From Rudanella lutea DSM 19387 (GTDB lineage: Bacteria > Bacteroidota > Bacteroidia > Cytophagales > Spirosomataceae): DNA of 64,000 nt. The notes beneath the pieces are model-generated. The model did no database searches. It saw nothing but the letters and a program-made list of their open reading frames with translations, and was not told the DNA's origin. Both the position numbers and the translations under genes were made by a program. The stretch is taken from the NCBI RefSeq assembly GCF_000383955.1, contig NZ_KB913013.1, positions 601,694 to 665,693 on the forward strand, read 5' to 3'. Below are positions 44,250 to 53,750 of the stretch, in pieces (positions within the stretch are counted from its first letter, which is position 1; each line of letters opens with the position of its first letter).

Positions 44250-45218
44250 TCAACTACCCGCCAGCACACCCTCTTTCAGCGAATACCGCGACACCGTTAT
44301 GGTTTGAATACCAAAGGTGGTCAGGATGTAATCGATTAGGCAAACGGCTACCACAATCATGTCTACGCGCAACTCTATCATGCCCGGCAGCTGCATGCGC
44401 TCGTCATGATTACGGGTAAGTAGCAGCTCGTAAGCCCGATAAAATTCGGCTACGGGCAGCACAAATGCAGCCTGCTCAGGGTCGGGCCAATGGCCGGTTT
44501 CGTGGCAATACTGCATATCGATCAGAGTATCAAACGTACCCGATGAGCCCACGAGTTGCAGCGGTCGGCCGGTAGTGGGGGCGTACTGATGAATAGCGTT
44601 GACTAACGGCAGGAGTTGTTCCCGGAAGTAGTCGTTCATGCGCTCCACAGCCGCCAGACTGATGGCGTTTTGCGGATTGGGCATAAACCGGTCCATGAGC
44701 CGCTGCCCGCCAATCTCAAAACTTTGTTTCCAGAAAATCCGCTCGGTAGTCCCCAGAATAAACTCAACACTCCCCCCGCCAATGTCCATCACAAGCGAGA
44801 CGGGTGATTCGGAGTCGCCGGAAGGCAGGAGGTTCATGGCCCCCGACGCCCGTACCCCGGCATAGATGTACGCAGCCTCCTGATCGCCCGAAATCACCTG
44901 AATTCGGATACCCGTTGCCTGAGCCACCGTCTCGATAAAGTGATCCTGATTGGCTGCTACCCGGATGGCACTCGTACCAAAAGCGGGCACCTGAGCCGGG
45001 TCGATGCCGTGCTCGTCGAGCACCGACCGAAAATAAGTCAGTACCGTCAGCGCCCGTTCTATGGCTTCGTCGGTAATTTGGTTCTGACCAATGCCACCTT
45101 TGCCTATTTTAGCGGGTCGGCTCTCCCGAAACAGCACCGTCCAGGGTTGGGCAACGGTCTGTTCGACAATCATGAGGTGAAAGGTATTGGTACCTAAATC
45201 GATAACTGCTTGTTTCAT
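44250..45218 (-). CDS. Ppx/GppA-family phosphatase
   Basis: The 322-residue enzyme has the ASKHA-fold motifs of exopolyphosphatase/pppGpp phosphatases: IDLGTNTFHLMIVE at the N-terminus, and MDIGGGSVEFIL and VGSSGTFDTL further on. It lacks the C-terminal HD-like domain of longer Ppx proteins. It hydrolyses polyphosphate or guanosine pentaphosphate. The start at ATG 45218 is set by the family motif; an open frame extending upstream to 45338 overlaps the divergent gene and is not used. It lies 65 bp from the BASS gene on the same strand. Confidence 0.88.
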   Translation of the reverse strand: MKQAVIDLGTNTFHLMIVEQTVAQPWTVLFRESRPAKIGKGGIGQNQITDEAIERALTVLTYFRSVLDEHGIDPAQVPAFGTSAIRVAANQDHFIETVAQATGIRIQVISGDQEAAYIYAGVRASGAMNLLPSGDSESPVSLVMDIGGGSVEFILGTTERIFWKQSFEIGGQRLMDRFMPNPQNAISLAAVERMNDYFREQLLPLVNAIHQYAPTTGRPLQLVGSSGTFDTLIDMQYCHETGHWPDPEQAAFVLPVAEFYRAYELLLTRNHDERMQLPGMIELRVDMIVVAVCLIDYILTTFGIQTITVSRYSLKEGVLAGS

Positions 45219-45299
45219 CTCGACAAAAGTACAACTTGCCCTCGTTTGGCAAACCATCCCCAACGGGACGGGTTTATCTGTAGCGACTATCTGTATCGT

Positions 45300-45899
45300 A
45301 TGGCTACGAAGCAATTTATCCCAAACCCTGACATCCATACTCCCCCAGTTGTTTCATTGGTCAGCCAGCAAACCTCTGCCGCCGGGCTTACCCCCATTCG
45401 GCAGTTGTTAACGCATCTTCCGGCACAAACAGGATTTGTGTTCCTTTACCTTCAACCGGATGGCTCCATTGAAACCCACCAAACAGCGACCGTCTTAAGC
45501 GGGTCGACGTCGATGCCGGTACAGGTGGCTCAGGCAGGCCAACGCGTCCACCCCGATACGGTGTACATTATCCCGGCTGGCGAAACCCCCGAAATTATCG
45601 ACGGAGTATTGACTCTTCGGCCTTCACAACCCTCCCCTACAGCGGTCGCTTCAGGATTTGAACGGACCGAAAGTACTCTGCCCCGGATTGAGGATGCCAT
45701 TCGGGCGCAAAATGAGCGACTACGCGATACCTCCCACGATCTGCGCAGTCACTTCGGCGTTATTTTGGGTACGGCCAATATGCTTGAGATGGCCCAATCT
45801 GATTCGGATCGGGCGCGTCTGATTACCATGCTGCAACGCAACTTACAGCAAGCGACGCAACTACTAACCGAACTGCTCGAACTAACCCAGCCTGGATAA
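45300..45899 (+). CDS. CheB-like segment fused to a HisKA dimerisation domain
   Basis: The 199-residue protein has an N-terminal half that resembles part of a CheB methylesterase domain (TGFVFLYLQPDGSIETHQTATVLSGSTSMPVQVAQAGQRVHPDTVYIIPAG...DGVLTLRP), as found in CheB/CheR-PAS hybrid kinases. The expected catalytic serine stretch at the start is missing. The C-terminal half is a HisKA helix pair with DTSHDLRSHFGVILGTANML, a likely phospho-accepting His, but there is no ATP-binding domain. It may be a degenerate remnant or an inactive docking protein. ATG 45300 is the likely start. Confidence 0.6.
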   Translation: MATKQFIPNPDIHTPPVVSLVSQQTSAAGLTPIRQLLTHLPAQTGFVFLYLQPDGSIETHQTATVLSGSTSMPVQVAQAGQRVHPDTVYIIPAGETPEIIDGVLTLRPSQPSPTAVASGFERTESTLPRIEDAIRAQNERLRDTSHDLRSHFGVILGTANMLEMAQSDSDRARLITMLQRNLQQATQLLTELLELTQPG

Positions 45900-46012
45900 C
45901 CCCCGAACCGGAATGGGGGGTTAGGTGACACAACCAGACGTAAGTTTTCCCATAATTACCGCACAAATGGGCTATTTATGGGCTTTAGCGCCTTAATTTC
46001 GAGGGTTTGGCT

Positions 46013-46042
46013 TTGAAAAGCGATCGTAAAACACTACTTTTG
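46013..46042 (+). promoter_or_regulatory. rpsU promoter (TTG-N19-TACTTTTG)
   Basis: TTG at 46013-46015 and TACTTTTG at 46035-46042, 19 bp apart, match both halves of the Bacteroidota housekeeping promoter (TTG ... TAnnTTTG). It is the clearest promoter in the window. The transcript would start near 46049 and leave a 30-nt leader. Confidence 0.85.
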
Positions 46043-46078
46043 CCGACCGTTTAAACGAAAAAAAACAGTATCCGGATT

Positions 46079-46276
46079 ATGTTAATCATTAACGTAAAAG
46101 AAAACGAGTCAATCGACAAGGCCCTGAAACGCTTCAAGAAGAAATTTGAGAAGACGGGCGTGTTGCGTGAACTCCGGTCGCGGACGGCTTTCCAAAAACC
46201 GTCGGTTAAGCGCCGGACAGAGGTCATCAAAGCTGCCTACAAAGAAAGAATGTACGGCAAACACACGGAGCAATAG
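46079..46276 (+). CDS. rpsU: 30S ribosomal protein S21
   Basis: The 65-residue basic protein is the short S21 form of Bacteroidota: MLIINVKENESIDKALKRFKKKFEKTGVL, then LRSRTAFQKPSVKRR and a basic C-terminal helix. S21 is a small-subunit protein that in this phylum sits near the 3' end of 16S rRNA and helps hide the anti-Shine-Dalgarno. It is a single-gene unit with a near-ideal promoter upstream and a strong hairpin terminator downstream. Confidence 0.96.
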   Translation: MLIINVKENESIDKALKRFKKKFEKTGVLRELRSRTAFQKPSVKRRTEVIKAAYKERMYGKHTEQ

Positions 46277-46357
46277 GCTACGGTGTGAGGCTTCGATGCT
46301 CCAGCCACTCAAGCGCGCAACGAGTGGTATCTGAAGTTGACAAGCTATTCCTCGCAT

Positions 46358-46393
46358 AAAAAAGCAGCGGTCCCCTCGGATCGCTGCTTTTTT
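46358..46393. terminator. Bidirectional terminator between rpsU and the SGNH hydrolase gene
   Basis: AAAAAAGCAGCG (46358-46369) pairs with CGCTGCTTTTTT (46382-46393), with a further GTCC/GGAT stem inside. It lies 82 bp past rpsU and 23 bp past the end of the minus-strand SGNH gene, with T-runs on both strands. Confidence 0.85.
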
Positions 46394-46415
46394 TGTCGCC
46401 TTCTGCCAGGCTGGC

Positions 46416-47378
46416 TCAGGGGCGGCCTTTCTTCGCCACCCTAACAGCCCGAATCTGCCGTTCGAGTTCGTTGTATAGGGTTCGGGCTTCGGGCATGGGT
46501 TTGCCCACGGCCATCTCAGGCCGTTTGTGACCCGTAGCCCGTAACCAGGCATCTTTCATGACACCCTGCCGTTGGCCAACCAACCGCCTGATTTCGTCGG
46601 CCCGCACGTTTTTGGCCGAAGCGACCTTCTCCAATGCCGCCTGCGCCGTTGGCTCGTCAGCTACTTTCTCACCCAGATACCCCAGTACAGCCCGCGCCAT
46701 GAGCCAGTGCCCCAGCTCGCCGGGATGAACGCCATCGGCCGCCAGTTTGAAGCTGGGGTCCGACTGTCGCTTGTTTTCCAGAAACCGGACCATCGGAAAA
46801 TGTACATCGGCCACCTCCCAGGCCAGCGTGTCTTTCTGTGCCAGCAACCATTCCGAATACCGGTCGAGGGTGCGGTTGTAGCCGTTGAGGCCCAGTTGCG
46901 GGTCGTCGTGCACGGGGGGCGTCAGAAATACAATCTGCCGGGCACCCGCCTTCTTTAGTTCGGTGTGCAGCCACTTCATCCCTTCGCGGTACGCCCGAAA
47001 CCGCGACTCATCGAGCGGAAGGTAGATCCCGTCGTTCATACCGTAGCAGGCAAAAACCACGTCGGGGCGGGTCTGAGTCAGTACCCGGTCGAGCCGCTCG
47101 TGCAGGTCGGGGCGCGGGAAACGGCCGTTGGCGTGATTGGGCTCACTCAGGCCCGATACCGTTTCGCTCGGCAATCCCACATTGATAAACTCATAGGTTA
47201 GCTTAGGGTATTTAGCCAGCAGATACGCTTCTATATCGGCCACGTACGTGCCGGCATAGGTGATGCTATTCCCCAGAAACAAGATCCGATGGGCCCGGCG
47301 CGGAAAGGGCCGGGCGGTAGTAATTTCGGTCAATAGCAGGCCAGTAAGCAGCCAAACCGCGCAAAGAACCCATTTCAT
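46416..47378 (-). CDS. SGNH/GDSL hydrolase, secreted
   Basis: The 320-residue protein has a signal peptide and the four SGNH blocks: FLGNSITYAG with the nucleophile Ser, the glycine in INVGLPSETVSG, YGMNDG with the Asn, and ADGVHPGELGH with the Asp-His pair. Such enzymes de-esterify acetylated or otherwise acylated glycans. After the hydrolase domain, about residue 235, comes a C-terminal helical region (VASAKNVRADEIRRLVGQRQGVMK...) of unknown role. It is 30 bp downstream of the esterase gene on the same strand, likely cotranscribed. Confidence 0.88.
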   Translation of the reverse strand: MKWVLCAVWLLTGLLLTEITTARPFPRRAHRILFLGNSITYAGTYVADIEAYLLAKYPKLTYEFINVGLPSETVSGLSEPNHANGRFPRPDLHERLDRVLTQTRPDVVFACYGMNDGIYLPLDESRFRAYREGMKWLHTELKKAGARQIVFLTPPVHDDPQLGLNGYNRTLDRYSEWLLAQKDTLAWEVADVHFPMVRFLENKRQSDPSFKLAADGVHPGELGHWLMARAVLGYLGEKVADEPTAQAALEKVASAKNVRADEIRRLVGQRQGVMKDAWLRATGHKRPEMAVGKPMPEARTLYNELERQIRAVRVAKKGRP

Positions 47379-47408
47379 ACGTGTGGAGATTTATCTCGAA
47401 AAAACGCG

Positions 47409-48236
47409 TTAATTCCGTTTGGGCTTATCGAAAAACTGCCGCATAAAGAGCAACTGGTAGTTCACGGCGTTGTTCCAGTACGCCCAGTTATGGCCACCGG
47501 GCCGGGTAATGTAGTCGTGCGCGATGTTTCGTTCGAGCAGCTTGTCGTGCAGGTTGTTGTTGACCCGAAAAAAGAAATCTTCCGTGCCGCAATCAATGAT
47601 GAGCGCGAGTGAACCCGGCATGAGCAGGTGCAGCATATTGATGACCGTGTTCTGCTCCCAGCGTTCAGGAAACTGCGCGTAGGTGCCCAGCCGTTTGGCA
47701 ATGTCCCAATTAGCCGGAAACGGCCGAATATCGACCCCACCGCTCATACTGCCCGCAGCACCGAACACATCCTGATGCCGAAACGCCAGATAAAGCGCGC
47801 CATGACCGCCCATACTCAGGCCTGTAATGGCGCGCCCCTGCCGGTTTTTGATTGTCCGGTAGTGCGTATCGACCCAGTTTACCAGCTCATTGGCCACGTA
47901 GGTCTCGTACCGAAACGACGCATCGACCGGGCTATCAAAATACCAGCTCCCGTAATTTCCGTCGGGGCATACCACCATGACGCCCTGCGCATCCACCGCC
48001 CCAGCAAGTGCAGGTGCTTTTTTGACCCAATCGGCGTAGTTGCCGCTGTACCCGTGCAACAAATACACCACCGGAAACTCACGGCCGCTGCTGTACGAGT
48101 CGGGCGTAAGGACAACGGCTTTGATCGTTTTTTTCATCGACGCGCTGTAGGTTTCTACCGTGTCGATCTTGGCCGCCCGGAGCGAGCCAGCACTCACCAA
48201 AAGAAAGAACAAAAACAGGGTACGAACGGGGTTCAT
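47409..48236 (-). CDS. Alpha/beta-hydrolase esterase (esterase D / XynC-like), secreted
   Basis: The 275-residue secreted protein is an esterase of the esterase D / acetyl- or feruloyl-esterase type. It shows VVYLLHGYSGNYADWV (oxyanion region), the nucleophile elbow GLSMGGHGAL, and the catalytic His near the end in RPGGHNWAYW. Relatives remove acetyl or feruloyl groups from plant polysaccharides or hydrolyse S-formylglutathione; the signal peptide argues for an extracytoplasmic glycan role. It shares a strand and close spacing with the SGNH hydrolase gene. Confidence 0.88.
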   Translation of the reverse strand: MNPVRTLFLFFLLVSAGSLRAAKIDTVETYSASMKKTIKAVVLTPDSYSSGREFPVVYLLHGYSGNYADWVKKAPALAGAVDAQGVMVVCPDGNYGSWYFDSPVDASFRYETYVANELVNWVDTHYRTIKNRQGRAITGLSMGGHGALYLAFRHQDVFGAAGSMSGGVDIRPFPANWDIAKRLGTYAQFPERWEQNTVINMLHLLMPGSLALIIDCGTEDFFFRVNNNLHDKLLERNIAHDYITRPGGHNWAYWNNAVNYQLLFMRQFFDKPKRN

Positions 48237-48305
48237 GCAGCTAAGGTACGGTTTGGGGATTATGGTTTATCGTTTGGGATTCTTTGTTACTGGTATTGGC
48301 TGGAA

Positions 48306-49358
48306 TCAGACCGTTGCGACGGCCGACACACCGAGGGCTTTCCGAACCGCCGGGGCCACTTTGGTGCCAAACAGCTCGATGGAGCGCAGCGTACGGGCAT
48401 GTGGAATGCCGTAGCCGCTGATGGTTTGGGCAATGTAACGCGTGTTGCCAAATAGCTCGTGGAAATACAGAATTTTATCGATTACCTGCTCTGGGCTACC
48501 CACCATGAGCGGGCCCAACTGACGCATCTGCTCAAAATGCGCCCGTGTTATGGGCGACCAGCCCCGCTCCCGCCCGACGCGATTCATCAGGATTTCGTAG
48601 GGTGGAAAAAACTCATCGGCGGCCCGCTGCGAATCGTCGGCGAGGTAAAACTGCGAGTTTATACCCAATTTTTGCTGGGTAGTATCGTGCCCGGCATTGC
48701 GGGCCGCCTGCCGGTACAGGTTTACAAACGGCACAAACCGATCGGGAGTACCGCCCAGAATCGCGACCGTCATGGGGATGTTGAGCGTTCCCGCCCGAAC
48801 GGCCGAAGCGGGGGTCCCCCCCACAGCCAGCCAGATTGGGATTGCCGGTTGAATAGGCCTCGGGTACACACCCCGCCCCTCAATAGACGCCCGCAGGTTT
48901 CCCTCCCACGTCACAATTTCGCTTTTATTGATGTTCAGGAGCAAATCGAGCTTCTCGGTGAACAGCTCGTCGTATTGGTTCAGGTCGTACCCAAACAACG
49001 GAAACGACTCGATAAATGAACCCCGGCCCGCCATAATTTCGGCCCGGCCATTCGAGACCAGGTCGAGCGTGGCAAAATTCTGAAAAACGCGCACCGGGTC
49101 GGCCGAACTGAGCACGGTTACGGCACTCGACAATCGAATCCGGCGGGTTAGGGTGGCCGCAGCCGCAAGCACTACTTCAGGAGCTGTCACCAAAAAATCA
49201 GGGCGGTGGTGTTCACCCAGCCCAAATACATCCAGACCAACCTCGTCGGCCAATTTTATTTCTTCGAGAAGTTCCTGCATCCGCCGATGCGCATTGACAG
49301 CTTGCCCCGCTACGCCATCCGGCTTCATTTCTCCAAAACTGCTAATGCCTAATTCCAT
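48306..49358 (-). CDS. LLM-class flavin-dependent oxidoreductase
   Basis: The 350-residue enzyme belongs to the luciferase-like monooxygenase class that uses free FMN/F420: [59 protein letters not shown], and [11 protein letters not shown]. These residues form the flavin pocket of the TIM barrel. Substrate is unknown; family members oxidise alkanes, sulfonates or quinolines. It is separated by about 115 bp from the GH97 gene upstream. Confidence 0.88.
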   Translation of the reverse strand: MELGISSFGEMKPDGVAGQAVNAHRRMQELLEEIKLADEVGLDVFGLGEHHRPDFLVTAPEVVLAAAATLTRRIRLSSAVTVLSSADPVRVFQNFATLDLVSNGRAEIMAGRGSFIESFPLFGYDLNQYDELFTEKLDLLLNINKSEIVTWEGNLRASIEGRGVYPRPIQPAIPIWLAVGGTPASAVRAGTLNIPMTVAILGGTPDRFVPFVNLYRQAARNAGHDTTQQKLGINSQFYLADDSQRAADEFFPPYEILMNRVGRERGWSPITRAHFEQMRQLGPLMVGSPEQVIDKILYFHELFGNTRYIAQTISGYGIPHARTLRSIELFGTKVAPAVRKALGVSAVATV

Positions 49359-49473
49359 GCGTGTTTATGTCTTCTGCTTAAGGCAACCAACCAATACTAT
49401 GTTGATTACATTTGATACTAAAAAGGCTAAATTAGTCCCTTTGCCTATACAGACGCCGAAAACCACGTTTATG

Positions 49474-51324
49474 TTACAGGGTCTGAAGCATTATTACCTG
49501 CCCTCCCCGCGCTTTAATCCGGACCGGCCACGCTTGGCCACCGGTCAGGGTAACGCTCCGCTTCTGGATACTCCCCCCACCGTCGTCTTCGTAGACGGTA
49601 GCCACATACCTTTTCCCCTTTGGCAAAAATGAGAGAGGAATAGTCCCTTGCCAATCGGTCAGACCGGCCACCGTGCCCACATACCAGGTATTGCCCTTCC
49701 GGCGGGCCACACTCACATGACGGCCTATTTCGCCGGTGAGGTAGTGTGACTCATTCCAGACGGTGGGCACCCGCGCAAACACCTCCAGTTCAACTTCGTT
49801 GGTGTAATGGACGGGGTTGCCGTACCAAAGCATGGCCTGCAACGGACTGAAATACACTACCGTCAGGGCGAGTTGCTGCCCTTTCGTGACCTGAAGTTTG
49901 GTTTTCAGAAGGTTGTCGGAGAATTGCTCATTTGCGTTCGGGTAGCAAAACGTGTAATCAGCCGCTCCGCCCACAAACCGGGTAAAGGGGAGTACGGTGT
50001 TATGAAAGGCATCCGGGTTGTTCTCGTTGCCCCGAATGCCCTCCTGCGTAAGCAAATTGGGGTACGTTCGACTCAGCCCCGTGGGTTTGTAGTTGTCGTG
50101 AATGTTGAGCACAAACCCGTGGTCGTACACTTTTTTAATGGCTGGAATAAGCCAGTTGAGCCCCTCATGGCTCAGGCCATCTACAAACCCAAACTTGAGC
50201 CCCGCTACCCCCCAACGCCTGTAGAGCGGCAAAATGGTGTCGAGCTTGGCCCGCAATCCCACCCGGTTCACGTACAGAATCACCCCAATGGGCTGGCCGG
50301 TACGGCCTTTGTCTTTACCGTATTGGATAACCCGGGGCATGTCGATAGCCGGGATAACCTGGGTAGGATCAGAGCTAGACCGGAATTCGGCCCCGTACCA
50401 TCCTGCGTCGAACATAATGTAGTTGAACCCGTGAGCCGCAGCAAAGTCAATACAGTCGAGGCCACCTTGCGTTGTGAGGGCCGCCCGGATGAGCTTACCG
50501 GGTTTAATCCAGCCGGGAACGCCCGCACGCGGAGGTGGACAGAGACGCAGAGCCAGATCGCTGAACTGATGCAGCCCAATGGCCGAGGTAGCCACGCTAA
50601 TGGTGCGCCAGGGCGACACAAATGGGCCACTGGTTCTGACAGAATCGCGACCAAACGCCAGCGTGAGGGCATGGGGTGAGTCGGCTCGTGCGAGCACCGC
50701 TTTTGTGTACGATTGGTTGTCGGCCTCGCCAATAGACAGGTACAGCCTGCCGTTGGTCAGGGTAGCGGGGAAGTCGCAGGTTTTGTGAAGCGCGCTCAAA
50801 GACGTTGGCGTAAACACCGACTCCTCATTGTATTGGTAGATTGTGTAGTCCTCACCCAGGTCAAACGAAGTTAACTCCTGCCGGATTACACCCGGCGCCG
50901 ATGTGTTGGGCAACACGTACCGAAACGCCACACTGCCATCGAATACTCGAACCACCAGTGTGTAGGCCACCCCTGCCGACCGAGCCTGCACACTCATTTC
51001 GGTGTAATGATTACGGATAATGTCGTTCTCACCCAACGGCCACTTGATCTGCTCGCGGTGGGTGCGTTGGCGCATCCCCCCCAGCACAGTCTGTTGGCCG
51101 ATGGTTAGCTCATTCAGCCGGAAACCCAGCACGGAGGGGCCCACTACCGTCTTCCCCGCCTGAATTACCCGATACACCAGCCGCTGCCGGGCATCGACCT
51201 GTACGTCAAACTGTGTCTGTTTGTCGGGCGAGGCAATCCGGTAAACGGGTTGTGCCGGGGCTGCCAGCGTTACCACGGCTACGAACCAACTACAGACCGT
51301 GGCCCAGAAAAAGGTTGAACGCAT
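49474..51324 (-). CDS. Glycoside hydrolase family 97
   Basis: The 616-residue secreted enzyme has an N-terminal beta-sandwich, a TIM-barrel core and a C-terminal beta domain, the GH97 layout. Recognisable blocks are YIMFDAGWYGAEF, GLKFGFVDGLSHEGLNWL, the YPNLLTQEGIRGNENNPD segment characteristic of GH97, and VTKGQQLALTVVYFSPLQ. GH97 enzymes are alpha-glucosidases or alpha-galactosidases, retaining or inverting by subgroup; which applies here cannot be settled by eye. It follows the zinc alcohol dehydrogenase gene by 15 bp, so the two are likely in one operon. Confidence 0.9.
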   Translation of the reverse strand: MRSTFFWATVCSWFVAVVTLAAPAQPVYRIASPDKQTQFDVQVDARQRLVYRVIQAGKTVVGPSVLGFRLNELTIGQQTVLGGMRQRTHREQIKWPLGENDIIRNHYTEMSVQARSAGVAYTLVVRVFDGSVAFRYVLPNTSAPGVIRQELTSFDLGEDYTIYQYNEESVFTPTSLSALHKTCDFPATLTNGRLYLSIGEADNQSYTKAVLARADSPHALTLAFGRDSVRTSGPFVSPWRTISVATSAIGLHQFSDLALRLCPPPRAGVPGWIKPGKLIRAALTTQGGLDCIDFAAAHGFNYIMFDAGWYGAEFRSSSDPTQVIPAIDMPRVIQYGKDKGRTGQPIGVILYVNRVGLRAKLDTILPLYRRWGVAGLKFGFVDGLSHEGLNWLIPAIKKVYDHGFVLNIHDNYKPTGLSRTYPNLLTQEGIRGNENNPDAFHNTVLPFTRFVGGAADYTFCYPNANEQFSDNLLKTKLQVTKGQQLALTVVYFSPLQAMLWYGNPVHYTNEVELEVFARVPTVWNESHYLTGEIGRHVSVARRKGNTWYVGTVAGLTDWQGTIPLSFLPKGKRYVATVYEDDGGGSIQKRSVTLTGGQAWPVRIKARGGQVIMLQTL

Positions 51325-51339
51325 GTATTTCTATGAAAT

Positions 51340-52356
51340 TTACGCCAGGCTGACCATCGCTTTGATAACACCATTGGCCGGATCGAGCCAACCGCTAAAT
51401 TCGGATTGCACCTCCCCAAATCTCACCCGGTGGGTAATAAACGTCATGGGATTTATCTGACCATTGCGCATGGCAGTCATTACGGCATCGAAATCGGCAC
51501 GGGTAGCGTTGCGGCTGCTCATGAGCGTGGCTTCGCGTTTGTGAAATTCGGGATGGCTAAAACTAACCGCTTCCCGTTGCAGGCCCACCAGCACATACCG
51601 CCCCCCGTGAGCCAGATACCCGAACCCGCTCTCGATGGCCCGGCGGTTACCGGTTGCGTCGATCACCACCGTTGGCATATCCCCCCCGGTAATGGCCCGA
51701 ATCTGTTCAAGGGCATCGGCCGAGGTCGCATCCACCCGATGCGGAATACCGAGGTGTTTCCCGCAAAACGCAAGCCGACCCGCGTTGACATCGAGTGCAA
51801 TCACCTGCGCCCCGGCTATCTGCGCAAACAGCATCACCCCAAGCCCGATAGGTCCGGCTCCCACCACCAACACGTATTCGCCCGGCTGAACCTGCGCCCG
51901 CCGAACGCCATGTGCGCCAATGGCAAGCGGTTCAACCAGGGCCAGTTGGTCGTCGGCAAGGCCCGTTCCCGGTACCAGTGCGTACGTAGGCACCGAAAGA
52001 AACTCGGCCATGCCGCCGTCGGTATGCACTCCGCAGACCTGGAGTCGCTCGCAGCAGTTCGTTTTGCCAACCCGACAAGCAACACACTGTCCGCAATAGA
52101 AGTACGGCATGATGGTAACCGTGTCGCCCGGCCGAATGTCCGTTTCCCCGTCTGCCTCAACCAGTTGACCAGCCAGTTCGTGTCCCAGCACACGCGGGTA
52201 GGTGAAATACGGCTGCGTTCCCTCGAACGCGTGCAGGTCGGTTCCGCAAATACCGATTCGGGTGATGCGTACCAGTGCCCGGCCCGGTTGAAGCTGCGGC
52301 TTTGGGGCCTGTTCGTATGCTAAATGGCCCGGAGCCACACAACGTAATAATTCCAT
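51340..52356 (-). CDS. Zinc-dependent alcohol/sorbitol dehydrogenase
   Basis: The 338-residue enzyme is a medium-chain dehydrogenase: catalytic zinc ligands in GICGTDLHAFEG and GHELAG, structural zinc cysteines in CGQCVACRVGKTNCC, and the NAD-binding glycine motif VVGAGPIGLGV. It resembles sorbitol/L-galactonate-type dehydrogenases. The start ATG 52356 matches the family N-terminus (MELLRCVAPGHLAYEQ); a longer open frame is not used. It precedes the GH97 gene by 15 bp, so it may oxidise a sugar released by that glycosidase (inference). Confidence 0.88.
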   Translation of the reverse strand: MELLRCVAPGHLAYEQAPKPQLQPGRALVRITRIGICGTDLHAFEGTQPYFTYPRVLGHELAGQLVEADGETDIRPGDTVTIMPYFYCGQCVACRVGKTNCCERLQVCGVHTDGGMAEFLSVPTYALVPGTGLADDQLALVEPLAIGAHGVRRAQVQPGEYVLVVGAGPIGLGVMLFAQIAGAQVIALDVNAGRLAFCGKHLGIPHRVDATSADALEQIRAITGGDMPTVVIDATGNRRAIESGFGYLAHGGRYVLVGLQREAVSFSHPEFHKREATLMSSRNATRADFDAVMTAMRNGQINPMTFITHRVRFGEVQSEFSGWLDPANGVIKAMVSLA

Positions 52357-52444
52357 AGAAAAAAGGAAGGTCAGGAACCTCTGCCCAGATAAGTTCAAAG
52401 CGCGGGTTCGATACTCCAAAAAGATGCCCAAACTTTTGGTCAAT

Positions 52445-53611
52445 TCAACATTTGCGGGTTACAAGAAGCCGCTTGTCGCCGTTAAGCAACGTAGTCGCAA
52501 AAATGTACACATCCCCCCCTTCTTTCAGCCCCACTTTCTTGCGTAACTCTTCTACCGACTGCGGGTAATTCCGAACCGTCAGATTCGCTTTCATACCTGG
52601 CACCAGCGCCTGTACGTCGGCCCGGCCTGGTTTGCAGATGCCCTCCAGTTTAAACCCCCGGCCCGGAAAGTTCACTATCGGCACGGCAGACGTATAGAGG
52701 TGACTGTGCGGGGCCAGTTTGGCCAACCCAAACCGCTCGGCTACCGCCCGAAACGCACCGGCTTTCAGAACGGCCGCATTGGGTTCGTAGAGGTAGTTTT
52801 GCGGATCGGCAAACGACACGGCAACGGTTCGTTCATCACCCCGCCGAAACGAAAATCGAACGGCTGAATCAGCCAGCAGATCCACCGCGGTTACATCAAC
52901 GGCATCAGCGGCCACCTCGTCGGGCGTGGCCACAAACAACACCTCTTTTACCTCGTGCCGCACCGCCACCACCTGCACCGACACAATACCGGGCAATTGC
53001 CGAAGGGTAGCCTCAATGTCGATCAGAGGTGAGGTTTTGAGCAGTACACACGTTGCTTTCTGGCGGAGTAAGGGCCACCAGGCCACCACGTTGGGCTCAC
53101 AATCATCGAGCCGCACCACACGGCCACCCCGGTCGTCGCGCCGGGCCGGGTCGAGGTAAATCCAGTCGACAGGGGCATCGAGCTGCTGGAGTACCGTTTC
53201 GCTTTGGGCGTTCAGCACCTCCACGTTGTGGCACGCTAATTGGGGAAAATTGTGCGTTGCCAGTTCGGCGAGGGGTGCCTGACGCTCCACGTACGTTATG
53301 TGTTGGGCTGCGCTAGCCAACGCCCAGGCATCAACGCCGAGCCCCCCGGTCAGATCAACCAGTCGGTTTGGCTGAGGGGTATGGGCCGATACGACAGTGG
53401 CTTTATACCGCGCCGTTCGCTCCGACGAGGCCTGTTCGAGCGGGAGGGTCTGGGGGAACAAAACCCCCGGGTTGGCGCACCAGGTAGGAAGTTTGTCGCG
53501 CACCCGCTGACGAGCCGCAATCTGAACCGCCACTTTTCGGATATCTATCTGTTTGTTAGCTGCATACCGCAACAATAACTGCTGCACATTGTCCTGAACG
53601 TGCGCAGTCAT
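52445..53611 (-). CDS. THUMP-like class I SAM-dependent methyltransferase
   Basis: The 388-residue protein has a helical N-terminal part, then a class I methyltransferase core with motif I VDLTGGLGVDAWALA and the motif IV-like YLDPARRDDRGG, as in RNA or protein methyltransferases. A C-terminal alpha/beta domain resembling the THUMP-like extension of Bacteroidota methyltransferases (ANLTVRNYPQSVEELRKKVGL) follows. The ATG at 53611 is chosen; a further in-frame ATG at 53650 lies in the gap to the divergent SulP gene. Substrate is unknown. Confidence 0.78.
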   Translation of the reverse strand: MTAHVQDNVQQLLLRYAANKQIDIRKVAVQIAARQRVRDKLPTWCANPGVLFPQTLPLEQASSERTARYKATVVSAHTPQPNRLVDLTGGLGVDAWALASAAQHITYVERQAPLAELATHNFPQLACHNVEVLNAQSETVLQQLDAPVDWIYLDPARRDDRGGRVVRLDDCEPNVVAWWPLLRQKATCVLLKTSPLIDIEATLRQLPGIVSVQVVAVRHEVKEVLFVATPDEVAADAVDVTAVDLLADSAVRFSFRRGDERTVAVSFADPQNYLYEPNAAVLKAGAFRAVAERFGLAKLAPHSHLYTSAVPIVNFPGRGFKLEGICKPGRADVQALVPGMKANLTVRNYPQSVEELRKKVGLKEGGDVYIFATTLLNGDKRLLVTRKC

Positions 53612-53750
53612 GAAGTCTCTCTCCTCAACTGTCAATCCGATTGATTCCAAAATAATATTGGTTAAAACTAACTTTTTGTTTAATGTCCTTTTAATTTTGT
53701 CTGAACCACCAACTGTATCTTACGACTTTTTCCATTTTATCCAACGATCG

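Noticed and set aside
49153-49632. Plus-strand open frame of 159 codons across the LLM/GH97 gap
   Set aside because: It spans the coding ends of two clear minus-strand genes and has no homology pattern.
53610-53750. Extended N-terminus of the SulP transporter
   Set aside because: The extra 47 residues are hydrophobic and unlike SulP N-termini, and they overlap the promoter space of the divergent methyltransferase.
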